A stretch of 64,000 nt of DNA from Flavobacterium sp. ASV13. GTDB taxonomy: Bacteria; Bacteroidota; Bacteroidia; Flavobacteriales; Flavobacteriaceae. The number at the start of each line of letters is the position of its first letter. Position 1 is the first letter of the stretch. Where the stretch lies: the NCBI RefSeq assembly GCF_000745775.1, contig NZ_JQJY01000002.1:1-64000 (forward strand), in the 5' to 3' direction. Positions 1 through 9,406 of the stretch are shown here, piece by piece. The notes under the pieces are model-generated. The model was not told the origin of the DNA and did no database searches. It saw nothing but the letters and a program-made list of their open reading frames with translations. A program made the translations under genes and the position numbers.

Positions 1-3000
1 GTATACGTCTCTCCAGAACAGATGCCCACTGTAGTGACAACATCTGCAGGTTTTGGTGTTACGGTAACATTTACAGCTGTTCTAGTACTTTCACAACTAT
101 TTGTAGTTTGACTTACATAATAAGTTCCATCGGTCAGTGTTTCAGTTCCTGAATATAATGTTCCGCCAGAATTGGCATTATACCATTTTAAATTATTTCC
201 TGTTGCTACTAAATCATTTACTGTTTTTCCGTCAACTACGCAAAATGTTTGAGATGAAGCTGAAGGTGCCGAAGGGATCACATTTACTGTTACTGTCACA
301 AGAGTAGAAGAAGCGCTATAACATCCAGAAGCGTTTGTTACCTGAACACTATAATTCCCTGAATTTGATACTGTAATAGCCTGTGTTGTTGCTCCATTAG
401 ACCATAAATATCCTATTCCGCTAGTTGAAGTCAAAACTACACTTCCACCTGTACAGAACGTTGTTGAACTTCCTGCAGAAATACTTGGTGTTGCTGGTGT
501 AGGGTTTACCGTAACTGCAACTAAAATTCTGCTACTTTCACAATTATTAAGTGTTTGGCTTACATAATAATTTCCTGATGTTAATGTTTCCGTTCCGTTA
601 TAAAGCGTTCCTCCTGAACTTGCATTGTACCACTTTAAATTTGTTCCTGAAGTAACAGTTAAATCACTAACTTTTTTAGTATCACCAGCGCAAAATGATT
701 GAGAATTAGCTGTTGGAGCTGCTGTATTGTTTACCGTAACCGCTACTGCTGTTCTTGTACTTTCGCAACCATTTAAAATTTGGCTAACATAATAAGTTCC
801 TGAAAATAATACCTCGTTTCCAACATATGCTGTTCCACCCACACTGGCATTATACCATTTTTTACTCGCACCTGAGGTTAAAGTAACCGCCAAATCATTA
901 ACTGTTTTATTATCAATAGCACAAAATGTCTGAGCTGAAGCAGTTGGTGCTGAAGTGGTGTTTACAGTTACTACTACTGCAGTTCTTGTACTCTCACCAC
1001 AAGCATTTGACTGGCTTACATAATAAGTTCTTGTTGTCAATAATTCAGTTCCTGTATAGGCAGTTCCAGCTGTTGCAGCATCATACCATTTTTTTGTCGA
1101 CCCTGTTGTTAATGTAACTGCTAAGTCATTAACAGTTTTGGCTTCATTTACACAAAAGGTCTGAGATGAAGCAGTTGGCGCTCCTGGCACATTATTAATT
1201 GTCACAGCTACTAAAGTTCTTGCACTTTCTGCACAACTACCTGCCGTTTGACTTACATAATAATTCCTTGTAACTAATGTTTCAGTTCCTAAATATTGTG
1301 TTCCTCCTGTGGATTGATTATACCATTTTAAGTTACTTCCTGAAACAATTAAATCGCTAATTTTTTTATTTTCAGCAGCACAAAATGTCTGAGCTGAAGC
1401 AACTGGTGCAGAAGAAGAACTTATTGTTACTTGCACAGAGCTTCTATCACTTTCACATCCATTTACACTAGTTTGACTCACATAATAGGTGCCTGCACTT
1501 AGAGTTGTATTTGCATTATATTGTGTTCCTCCTGTGGATTGATTATACCATTTTAAATTGCTTCCACTCGCTACCAAATCACTCACTTTTTTATTTTCAG
1601 AAGCACAAAACGATTGATTAGCGACCACAGTTGGAGATGCTGGCTTAACAGTCACTGCTATTGCATTAGAACTATCACTAATACATCCCGAACTATTAAT
1701 TATTTTTAAAGAATAAGTTCCATCATTTGTAATTGTAATACTTCTTGTATTCTCTCCTGTTGACCATAAGTAAGTACTTCCAGTCCCTCCAAGTGTGTTT
1801 GCAGAACTAGTCGATCTCAAAACTATATTTCCTGAAGTCCCACAAGTCGCTTGGCCTGAATTTACATTAATTGTTGGAGTGGTTGGTTTAGGGTTTTGAT
1901 TCACCACAACAGGTTTTACAAACACACATCCTTCAGACGAAACTGCCTTTATATAATAAGTTCCAGCACTTGCTGTAGTTGGTGTTGAATATGATGTTGT
2001 TGCCAATGAATCTGTCCAATACGAAAGAGTTAAATTCGTACTACTTCCAGCCGTAATAGCTGAAGCTGTCAAATCAACTGTAGACGGTGAACAAACTGCT
2101 GCAAGATTTGTGACAATAAGATTTGACACCTTTGGATTTACTGCAGCACTCGCCGAATTATTTGCCGAATTTATATCTATTGAAGCTGGCAATGATGCCG
2201 TATTTGTATAATTACCAGTTGCTTTTACAGTCGCCGTAATTTTTAATGTAACCGATGTCTGAGCATCAACATCACCAATACTCCAAGTACCCGTTGAAGA
2301 ATCATAAATACCTACAGAAGGAGTTGAACTTACATAAGTATATCCTGAAGGAAGCAAATCGTTTACTGAAACTCCAGAAACATTATTCCCTCCTAAATTA
2401 CTCACTTTGACAGTAAATTCTACATTGGTTCCTATACATGGCGTTGCATTATCAACTGTCTTTGTAATTCCTAAATCGGTACATAAAGTAACCGTAACTG
2501 GCTTTGATTGAGTTTGAGCACCACAAGCCAAAGTTGATGATACTGAATAATTACCCGTTTTAGTAGCTGTATAAGTTGATGAATTAGCACCACTGATAGC
2601 CGTTCCATTAAAATACCATTGGTACGGAGCAAAATTTGGTGGAGTTGTAAGTTCTGCTGTATTGTTAGTACATCCACCACCTGAAATATACGTTAAAGTT
2701 GGTTCATCAGGCTGAGCGGCAAAATTAGAGAAAAAACCTGCCATAGAAAATCCTCCTGCCTGCTGCACGATCGAAACAGTGAGTTTGGCGTCACTGGCAA
2801 TAGAAAGAACATCTGGACTTCCTATTTGTACACTATTAAAATTAATCAAATACCATCCTGTTGTACCTATTTGGTAACGAGCACCAATACCAGATATATT
2901 TGCAATATTATTACCATTGACAGTTACAATTTCTGTAGCGCTTCTTAAAAGAATATACCCAAAGTAATCTAGTGTTCCCTCCTGGTAATTTTTAAATTTT

Positions 3001-4097
3001 GCAGTTTCTATAAAATTAGACCCCCCACATTCAGAGACTGGTGCAATTGTTGAAATATCAACCTCGCAAGATTGTGCTGTACCTGAATAAACTGCAACTC
3101 TCTTATCTGCAAACACACGTGATGATGTGAAACTTGTAACAGAATTACCATTATTAGGAACACCATTTTTAAAAGTATAAAACTTACCTGCTTGTGGTAA
3201 ATTTACATTAATAGTAGATACTAATGCTCCTGTAGTTGAATATCCATTTATTGTTAAATTTGTATCATCTTTTGTAGCAACAACTGTAGTTTGTTCCGCT
3301 GTATCATTCCCCGTTCCTCTTACAAGAAAATATTCAGTTCCTAAAACTGCTTCGGGAGGTACTTGGTTGTATGCTCCATCTCCACATCCATCTGGCATAT
3401 CTATTCCAGCAGCTGTGTTCATTACAGCAGGATTTGAAGTTTCTACGAGAGTTCCTATTGGCGCCTTAAACAAATAACTTTGTCCAGCATTTAACGTTGC
3501 TGTGATAGTATTATCTATTTTCACAGTCGTGTTGTCTACCGTAGCCATAACACTGTAAATAGGACGCTGATCTCCCAAACTTCCGAAATTCCCTAAAGAA
3601 CCATCTCTATAATAACCTACTCTAAAACGAATACCTAAACCGGCATCACCAAAACTAGTTAATGCTGCATTTCCTTTAATATTAGCATCGGCATTTTCTC
3701 CTCTTATATAATCATCTGAGGCAACATTCCTTAAGTTCACAGCAGTAGGACCAGTACTTGTAATAATTAGACCTGCACCATTTAGAACGGTATTTAAAGC
3801 ATTCATCGGAAGAGTAGATGCATTAAGTTTAAACCTATAAACAGCAGGAGCTCCTTTTGTTGCTTTCAAAGTAGCTTCAAAAGTACCGTCGCTTTTGGTT
3901 AAAGTTATAGTTACTTCGGTAAGCGAATTGGTAGAAATTACAATTTCGTTTGCCTTGCTAAAATACTGCCAAGGTGCTGGTGCTATATAATGTTTTGTAT
4001 AGAACTGAGCCGAAGCACTGAAACTAATCAGGAATAAAAATGCAATAAAAAGGTTTAGTCTAGAAAATCTAGACTGATTAGAAGTAGAGTTACGCAT
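1..4097 (-). CDS. Modular surface adhesin with Ig_7 repeats (partial, C-terminus outside window)
   Basis: Large secreted or surface-anchored adhesin-like protein. The frame is open from an ATG at 4097 to the window edge, giving at least 1,365 residues. Residues 1-31 form a signal peptide ending SFSASAQ. Roughly residues 40-460 resemble the IgGFc-binding-protein N-terminal region found on Bacteroidota surface proteins. After this come an Ig/PKD-like module (about 470-535), a DUF11 repeat (about 535-630, starting DLGITKTVDN), two more Ig-like modules, and five tandem Ig_7 (CHU_C-associated) repeats of about 76 residues with the motifs FCA, KWYN, GTYYVSQ and CES. One Ig-like and another Ig_7 module lie nearest the edge. 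Such proteins normally leave by type IX secretion, but the expected C-terminal sorting domain would be outside the window, so this is inference. Binding target unknown. No other gene shares the transcript here. Confidence 0.85.
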   Translation of the reverse strand, partial: MRNSTSNQSRFSRLNLFIAFLFLISFSASAQFYTKHYIAPAPWQYFSKANEIVISTNSLTEVTITLTKSDGTFEATLKATKGAPAVYRFKLNASTLPMNALNTVLNGAGLIITSTGPTAVNLRNVASDDYIRGENADANIKGNAALTSFGDAGLGIRFRVGYYRDGSLGNFGSLGDQRPIYSVMATVDNTTVKIDNTITATLNAGQSYLFKAPIGTLVETSNPAVMNTAAGIDMPDGCGDGAYNQVPPEAVLGTEYFLVRGTGNDTAEQTTVVATKDDTNLTINGYSTTGALVSTINVNLPQAGKFYTFKNGVPNNGNSVTSFTSSRVFADKRVAVYSGTAQSCEVDISTIAPVSECGGSNFIETAKFKNYQEGTLDYFGYILLRSATEIVTVNGNNIANISGIGARYQIGTTGWYLINFNSVQIGSPDVLSIASDAKLTVSIVQQAGGFSMAGFFSNFAAQPDEPTLTYISGGGCTNNTAELTTPPNFAPYQWYFNGTAISGANSSTYTATKTGNYSVSSTLACGAQTQSKPVTVTLCTDLGITKTVDNATPCIGTNVEFTVKVSNLGGNNVSGVSVNDLLPSGYTYVSSTPSVGIYDSSTGTWSIGDVDAQTSVTLKITATVKATGNYTNTASLPASIDINSANNSASAAVNPKVSNLIVTNLAAVCSPSTVDLTASAITAGSSTNLTLSYWTDSLATTSYSTPTTASAGTYYIKAVSSEGCVFVKPVVVNQNPKPTTPTINVNSGQATCGTSGNIVLRSTSSANTLGGTGSTYLWSTGENTRSITITNDGTYSLKIINSSGCISDSSNAIAVTVKPASPTVVANQSFCASENKKVSDLVASGSNLKWYNQSTGGTQYNANTTLSAGTYYVSQTSVNGCESDRSSVQVTISSSSAPVASAQTFCAAENKKISDLIVSGSNLKWYNQSTGGTQYLGTETLVTRNYYVSQTAGSCAESARTLVAVTINNVPGAPTASSQTFCVNEAKTVNDLAVTLTTGSTKKWYDAATAGTAYTGTELLTTRTYYVSQSNACGESTRTAVVVTVNTTSAPTASAQTFCAIDNKTVNDLAVTLTSGASKKWYNASVGGTAYVGNEVLFSGTYYVSQILNGCESTRTAVAVTVNNTAAPTANSQSFCAGDTKKVSDLTVTSGTNLKWYNASSGGTLYNGTETLTSGNYYVSQTLNNCESSRILVAVTVNPTPATPSISAGSSTTFCTGGSVVLTSTSGIGYLWSNGATTQAITVSNSGNYSVQVTNASGCYSASSTLVTVTVNVIPSAPSASSQTFCVVDGKTVNDLVATGNNLKWYNANSGGTLYSGTETLTDGTYYVSQTTNSCESTRTAVNVTVTPKPADVVTTVGICSGETY

Positions 4098-5116
4098 ACG
4101 CAAGTAAGATTTGAGAAGTGCAAATATTGCAAGCTGAAAAAACTACCACAGTTTTCAGCATATAGGACAAATACGAAAAAATATAGGGATTGGATTTTGA
4201 AAAGAAAATAAAATCTTCCTTAAGATTTTTATCAAAATCAAAATTCATTTGAACCTTTTTTAGTTCAAGACATAAAAATTGTGTCATAGGTTATTTGGGT
4301 AGTTTTGGTGTCGCGAAAATATATAAACACCTAGTAATTAGCTACATTAGTCGACAAACTACCTATAAAAACGTTGAATAACACCTTTTTTCGACAAAAA
4401 TCAATTTCAAAAAATATCAAAACTGCTTATTTCGCAACAAAATAGAAGAATTTTCTTAAATTGTTGCAAATAAATCATTAATATCAATCATTTAAAAGAA
4501 AAACATTAAAAAATCTTACAAAACAAGCAACATTAGAATATCATATAAGTTCTTAACATTTGTTTGTTCTTTTTCGAAGGTCCAAATTGCAAAAATTTAA
4601 TTTTTCTAAATCTATTTTCTCAATAGAACATTTTTCTTTAAAACTATTTTTATCTAACAAAGAAAGCAGTGTCAATTTTTAGATTTATTTTATTTTTAAA
4701 TCTGTTTTTAAAATAAAATATTTGATTATCAGTATTTTAAAATAGTTAAACAAATAATATTATAAGTCAAAACATTTTCTACATAATTTTAAATTCCATT
4801 TTATCTGTAGAAAACTAATTCAATCTTAGATATATTAATACAAGACAAAGCTTACAATTATTCTAATGCTAATAATAACTGAAAAATTAGATTTAAAAAT
4901 ATACAATGAAACAAATCATGAACTAATGTGTCATTAGTCGATAATTATTATCGACAAACTACATTAAGCGTATTTTATTTCTTACAGCTACAAAAAGACA
5001 CACGTATCAAACTAAAACATAGCGTCTTACAAAAAATGTGTCATCTACAGGTGGAAATTTATAAATGAAAAAGAAGTATAATTAGAGCAAATTTTAATCT
5101 TAATACAGATTTCATT
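4098..5116. other. Gene-free AT-rich intergenic region with a repeated 12-bp motif
   Basis: About 1 kb between the adhesin start and the queG stop. I see no credible gene. The only reading frame of note (about 65 codons, minus, ending at 4090 and overlapping the adhesin start) lacks any family resemblance. Two widely separated copies of TCGACAAACTAC occur at 4351-4362 and 4951-4962, each preceded by CATTAGTCGA (4345-4354 and 4932-4941). In the second copy the two parts are separated so that a perfect 9-bp inverted repeat with a 1-base centre forms (4937-4955). The adhesin promoter should lie here, but I cannot place it with confidence. Confidence 0.6.
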
Positions 5117-6043
5117 TTATTCTAAAAAAGAGATATTTCTTTTTAACCCTTCAAACTTTGTTCTTTTAATGGGAGAATTTTTAAAAACGGCACGAAAAGT
5201 TTCTTCTGTAATTTCAGTCCAATCTTTTTTAGAGAAAGAAAGCAAATCAGGATTAGGGTTAAATAAAGGTTCTGAATGAGGTTTTGAAAAACGATTCCAT
5301 GGACAAACATCTTGGCACGTATCACAACCAAACATCCATTCGTCGAATTTCCCCTTCATTTCATACGGAAGATTTTCTTTTAATTCAATTGTATAATAAG
5401 ATATACATTTACTACCATCAACAATATATGGCGCTACAATTGCCTGAGTAGGACAGGCATCAATGCAAGCAGTACAAGAACCGCAATGATCTGTTGTTTT
5501 GTAGTCGTATTCTAAATCAAGATCTAAAATAAGTTCTGCAATAAAATAAAAAGAGCCTACTTTTTGAGTTATTAAATTGCTGTTTTTCCCAATCCAACCT
5601 AAACCACTTTTTGCAGCCCAAGCTTTGTCCAAAACCGGAGCCGAATCTACAAAAGCGCGACCTGAAACTTCTCCAATATTTTCTTCAATAGAATAAAGTA
5701 GTTCTTTTAATTTTTCTTTTATAACAAAATGATAGTCCTGTCCATATGCATATTTTGAGATTTTAAAACTATCTTCATTTTGAGATTCCGATGGAAAATA
5801 ATTAAGAAGAAGAGAAACAACGCTTTTAGCATCATCAACCAGTAAAGTTGGATCTAAACGTTTATCAAAATGATTTTCCATATAGGCCATTTGGCCGTTA
5901 TGATTGTTATTTAACCACTTTTCAAGTCGAGGAGCCTCTTCTTCCAGAAATCCAGCTTTAGAAATTCCACAAGAGAGAAAACCAAGCCTTTTAGCTTCGT
6001 CTTTTATGAATTTTGAATATGTTTCTTTCGAATTTATGCTCAT
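5117..6043 (-). CDS. queG: Epoxyqueuosine reductase QueG
   Basis: Cobalamin- and iron-sulfur-dependent enzyme that reduces epoxyqueuosine to queuosine in the wobble position of tRNAs with GUN anticodons, the last step of queuosine synthesis; cytoplasmic. At 308 residues it is slightly shorter than many family members, which can carry HEAT-like repeats at the C-terminus. The first [4Fe-4S] motif is [12 protein letters not shown] (Cys187, 190, 193, 197). The second uses Cys213 and CDTCQDVCP (Cys240, 243, 247). The FVDSAP segment with Asp133 matches the active-site aspartate region of the family. The ATG overlaps the stop of the upstream P450 gene by 4 bases (ATGA), so translation is probably coupled. 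A queuosine-precursor transporter gene lies elsewhere in the window (54952). Confidence 0.93.
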   Translation of the reverse strand: MSINSKETYSKFIKDEAKRLGFLSCGISKAGFLEEEAPRLEKWLNNNHNGQMAYMENHFDKRLDPTLLVDDAKSVVSLLLNYFPSESQNEDSFKISKYAYGQDYHFVIKEKLKELLYSIEENIGEVSGRAFVDSAPVLDKAWAAKSGLGWIGKNSNLITQKVGSFYFIAELILDLDLEYDYKTTDHCGSCTACIDACPTQAIVAPYIVDGSKCISYYTIELKENLPYEMKGKFDEWMFGCDTCQDVCPWNRFSKPHSEPLFNPNPDLLSFSKKDWTEITEETFRAVFKNSPIKRTKFEGLKRNISFLE

Positions 6044-7386
6044 CTTTTAGAAAATGAAACTTCAATATTAACAGGTTTTAAAGTCACTAATGGATTAAAT
6101 TCAACTTTATCTGTATTTGATTTTACAACATAACGTTTTACAATTTGTGAAATTGCCAGGCACATTTCATAAATCGCAAAACCGGCTCCAATACACATTC
6201 GTGGTCCTGCTCCAAAAGGGTAAAAGTATTGCATCGACTGCTTCTTTTGTTCTCCAAGAAATCGTTCAGGAATAAACTCATCTGGATTTTGCCAATATTT
6301 GGGATTTCGATGGAGTTCATAGAACGAAACTCCTATCAAAGTTCCTTTTTTTATTTTATATGAACCTACAATATCATCTTCCACATTTTGTCTATCTGTT
6401 ATCCAAGCCGGAGGATATAATCGCATCGATTCACTCAAAACAGCGTTTATATAGGTCATTTTTTGAAGTTGTTCAATAACATTATCCGTCTGCGATTCAA
6501 TTTCTGTAATTTCATCAAAGACCTTTTGCTGCACTTCAGGATATTTTCCCAAAAAGTGAAGTGTAAAAGTCAAGGCATTTGCTGTTGTTTCGTGTCCAGC
6601 AATAAATAATACTTTTATTTCGTCTATTAATTGTTGCATAGACATGCTTTCTCCGGTATCTTCATAACGAGTTTCCATTAGCATGTTAAGCAAATCATTA
6701 AAATCTTCATTGGAAACATTTCGTTCTTCAATGATTTCCTGTATAATTTTATTATTTTCTTGTGCTAATTTTAAATGCGTTTTGACTTGACCACTTAATG
6801 AAAACCATAAAGCTTTGTGAGGAAGTCTAATTTCTTTAACCAGAAATTTTTGAACTTCTTCTATAATAAATTTAATACGATGTAGTTTTTCTTCTGAAAT
6901 AGAAAACTCAAATAAAGATTTTGCAACAACATTAAACGCAAGCTGGCTCATTGCTGGAAAAGCATTAACAATCTCGTTCTCTGTTAAATTATCAATTTCA
7001 GAACTAATTGTATTATTCATATTCTCAACCAGCATATTCATTTTCTGTTTATGAAATGCAGGCTGAATAAGCCTTCTTTGCTTCAACCAAAATTCACCAT
7101 CGCTAGTTAAAAGCCCTTTTCCTAAATACTTAGAAAGATAAACCGATTGGAATTTTGACTTGTGATAATTCTTCTGATTTTTAACTAAAATATACTGAAC
7201 AATTTCATTATCCCGAGACAAGATCAAATGCTTAGAAAAACCGATCTTCAAAGAAAATGAATCACCTAACTTGTCAAAATATCTTTTATGAAACGGTATA
7301 GGATTTCTTCTGACTCCTTCTGCGTCTAAAAAGAATCTTGCAATTGAAAGCTTATTCGGGTAATTATATTTTTTGCTATCAGACAT
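6040..7386 (-). CDS. Cytochrome P450
   Basis: Heme-thiolate monooxygenase of 448 residues, full length for a soluble bacterial P450 and without a membrane anchor. The hallmark motifs are all present: WLKQRR in the C-helix (100-105), the I-helix oxygen-binding motif AGHETT (263-268), ExxR in the K-helix (ESMR, 319-322), a PERF motif (373-376), and the heme-binding loop [10 protein letters not shown] with axial Cys398. The sequence resembles CYP102/CYP4-like fatty-acid hydroxylases in general style, but the substrate cannot be read from sequence. No ferredoxin or reductase gene is adjacent, so electrons must come from elsewhere. It overlaps queG by 4 bases and follows a secreted esterase and ruvB on the same strand. 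The functional link with queG is unclear. Confidence 0.93.
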   Translation of the reverse strand: MSDSKKYNYPNKLSIARFFLDAEGVRRNPIPFHKRYFDKLGDSFSLKIGFSKHLILSRDNEIVQYILVKNQKNYHKSKFQSVYLSKYLGKGLLTSDGEFWLKQRRLIQPAFHKQKMNMLVENMNNTISSEIDNLTENEIVNAFPAMSQLAFNVVAKSLFEFSISEEKLHRIKFIIEEVQKFLVKEIRLPHKALWFSLSGQVKTHLKLAQENNKIIQEIIEERNVSNEDFNDLLNMLMETRYEDTGESMSMQQLIDEIKVLFIAGHETTANALTFTLHFLGKYPEVQQKVFDEITEIESQTDNVIEQLQKMTYINAVLSESMRLYPPAWITDRQNVEDDIVGSYKIKKGTLIGVSFYELHRNPKYWQNPDEFIPERFLGEQKKQSMQYFYPFGAGPRMCIGAGFAIYEMCLAISQIVKRYVVKSNTDKVEFNPLVTLKPVNIEVSFSKR

Positions 7387-7448
7387 TTTGAATAAAAGTT
7401 AAACAAACCGCCTTAATTATGGTGCTCATTTTTCCTTGTTAATAAAGT

Positions 7449-8264
7449 TTACTTATTGTGTTGCAGAATCCAATCTGTAATATCTTTTATATTCTGAATT
7501 TCAGTTTCAGGTGTATTCATTCCAACATCATGTCCCTTACCTTCTCTAATAATCAATTTTGTTTCTATACCTTTTCTTTTTAATTCATTATAAAGATTTT
7601 GCGATTGACTGACATCAACTACATTATCAGCGTTACCATGAATTAACAATGTTGGTATATTTGAAATATTGCTAAACGGACTTATCTTAGTTACTGCAAC
7701 ATTATTCCCACTCGGATTAATTTTGGCACCAGCTAATTTTTCAATAATATCCAAATGTCCACTATTTTTTCTAAGTTCCAATACCTCAGGAGAATCCAAC
7801 TTCGAAGGCGCACACAAAGCAGTAATAGACTTCATATTTCTCTTAGTGTAACCATATAATAATGCCAAATGAGCACCTGCACTAATTCCAACAATATGAT
7901 ATCCTTTTTTAGCATAACCATATTTACCAGAAGTTTTCGAAACATACTTAATAGCAGCATCGATATCAGTCAACAAATCTTTAGCCGAAATAGTATCATT
8001 AATATAACGGTAATCTACATTAGCAACTACAAAACCTTTATTAGCAATATCTAGAGCATGTTTGTTTGTGTATTCAAGTCCACCCATCGACCAAGATCCT
8101 CCATGTAGAAGAATAACAACTGGCACATCCTTTAAATTTCCATTCGGAACATAAAGATCCAAAATTTGTTGAGATGATTTTCCATAAGAAAGATGCGGAA
8201 AATAATTTGTCTGACCAAAAGAGCTACAAAAAGCAAATAGCAAAAATAAAAAGTAATGCTTCAT
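7449..8264 (-). CDS. Secreted alpha/beta hydrolase (esterase/lipase-like)
   Basis: Serine hydrolase of the BD-FAE/carboxylesterase type, 271 residues. An N-terminal signal peptide (about residues 1-18, ending SSFGQ) predicts export to the periplasm or outside. The oxyanion-hole motif HGGSW starts at His54. The nucleophile elbow is GISAG with Ser128. The likely triad partners are Asp213 (in HGNADNVVD) and His245 (in GKGHD). Substrate is unknown; relatives cleave short acyl esters, including those on polysaccharides. It sits 9 bases downstream of ruvB on the same strand and 62 bases before the P450, so it is probably co-transcribed with ruvB. Confidence 0.85.
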   Translation of the reverse strand: MKHYFLFLLFAFCSSFGQTNYFPHLSYGKSSQQILDLYVPNGNLKDVPVVILLHGGSWSMGGLEYTNKHALDIANKGFVVANVDYRYINDTISAKDLLTDIDAAIKYVSKTSGKYGYAKKGYHIVGISAGAHLALLYGYTKRNMKSITALCAPSKLDSPEVLELRKNSGHLDIIEKLAGAKINPSGNNVAVTKISPFSNISNIPTLLIHGNADNVVDVSQSQNLYNELKRKGIETKLIIREGKGHDVGMNTPETEIQNIKDITDWILQHNK

Positions 8265-8273
8265 AAAATATTT

Positions 8274-9296
8274 TTAAAATAATCCTCCTTGAATATTTGT
8301 ATTAACCTTTCCTAAATGTTTATAAGCTTTCTCTGTAACTTCACGACCACGAGGAGTACGCATAATAAACCCTTCCTGAATTAAAAACGGCTCATAAACT
8401 TCCTCTATTGTTTCACTACTTTCAGATACAGCAGTTGCCAAAGTAGAAAGTCCAACAGGGCCTCCTTTGAATTTATTGATAATGGTCAATAGAATTTTAT
8501 TATCCATTTCGTCAAGACCATGCGCATCAACATTTAATGCTTTTAAGGCATACTTCGAAATTTCTATATCAATTCTTCCATTACCTTTTATTTGAGCAAA
8601 ATCACGTACTCTTCTCAACAATGCATTTGCAATACGAGGAGTTCCGCGACTACGTCCAGCAATTTCAATTGCCGCTTCAAGATCAATAGGCATTTTTAAA
8701 ATAGAAGCACTTCTTTCAACAATTGTAGTTAAAAGTTCAGTAGTATAATATTGTAAACGAGATGAAATCCCAAAACGAGCTCTCATTGGAGCCGTCAATA
8801 ATCCTGAGCGAGTAGTTGCTCCAATTAAAGTAAAAGGATTTAAATTGATCTGAACTGTTCGCGCATTTGGACCAGATTCAATCATAATATCAATTTTAAA
8901 GTCTTCCATTGCCGAATATAAATATTCTTCAACAACAGGACTTAATCGATGAATTTCATCGATGAATAGAACATCGCGTTCATCCAAATTAGTCAATAAT
9001 CCAGCTAAATCGCCTGGCTTGTCTAATACCGGTCCAGAAGTTATTTTAATTCCCACTTGAAGTTCATTGGCAAGTATGTTAGCCAATGTCGTTTTACCAA
9101 GTCCCGGAGGCCCATGAAAAAGCGCATGATCAAGTGCTTCTCCACGTTGATTAGCAGCAGCAACAAAAACTTTTAAATTTTCTAGAACTTGATCTTGTCC
9201 GGCAAAATCATCAAATGACAGCGGACGCAATCTTTTTTCAAGATCTAATTCTTCTGGGTTATATCCTTTTGTAGTAGGATCAAGATTTTCATTCAT
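8274..9296 (-). CDS. ruvB: Holliday junction DNA helicase RuvB
   Basis: Hexameric AAA+ motor that drives branch migration of Holliday junctions with RuvA, and works with RuvC in recombinational repair; cytoplasmic. 340 residues is the normal length. Walker A is GPPGLGKTT (62-70) and Walker B is DEIH (113-116). The sensor region GATTRSGLL and the C-terminal winged helix with [13 protein letters not shown] are also present. A strong -7 element (9301-9308) lies 4 bases before the ATG and the coxA terminator lies upstream of it, so ruvB starts a new transcript, possibly leaderless. ruvA and ruvC are not in the window. Confidence 0.97.
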   Translation of the reverse strand: MNENLDPTTKGYNPEELDLEKRLRPLSFDDFAGQDQVLENLKVFVAAANQRGEALDHALFHGPPGLGKTTLANILANELQVGIKITSGPVLDKPGDLAGLLTNLDERDVLFIDEIHRLSPVVEEYLYSAMEDFKIDIMIESGPNARTVQINLNPFTLIGATTRSGLLTAPMRARFGISSRLQYYTTELLTTIVERSASILKMPIDLEAAIEIAGRSRGTPRIANALLRRVRDFAQIKGNGRIDIEISKYALKALNVDAHGLDEMDNKILLTIINKFKGGPVGLSTLATAVSESSETIEEVYEPFLIQEGFIMRTPRGREVTEKAYKHLGKVNTNIQGGLF

Positions 9297-9300
9297 CCTA

Positions 9301-9308
9301 CAAAGATA
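9301..9308 (-). promoter_or_regulatory. Bacteroidota -7 promoter element for ruvB
   Basis: TATCTTTG on the minus strand matches TAnnTTTG. It ends only 4 bases before the ruvB ATG, so the start site would fall at or next to the start codon. No clear TTTG is seen at the usual upstream distance, so only half the promoter is well supported. Confidence 0.5.
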
Positions 9309-9367
9309 GAGAAAGTAATTAGTTTGTAAAATAGTAAAACTGAACGTTTAAAATTTTAACTAAACAA

Positions 9368-9398
9368 AAAAAGACTATCATTTCTGATAGTCTTTTTT
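9368..9398 (-). terminator. Rho-independent terminator after coxA
   Basis: A 13-bp perfect stem (left arm 9368-9380, loop TTTC, right arm 9385-9397) with T-runs on both strands. It lies just past the coxA stop at 9407 and ends the act-cox transcript. Confidence 0.9.
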
Positions 9399-9406
9399 GA
9401 AATATT

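Noticed and set aside
500..1650. Regular 224-231-base periodicity resembling a CRISPR or satellite array
   Set aside because: The period is in an open reading frame and matches Ig_7 protein modules of about 76 residues, so it is coding repeats.
4090..4287. 65-codon minus-strand frame overlapping the adhesin start
   Set aside because: No family resemblance, no promoter or ribosome-site evidence; it lies where the adhesin leader should be and ends by chance over its ATG.
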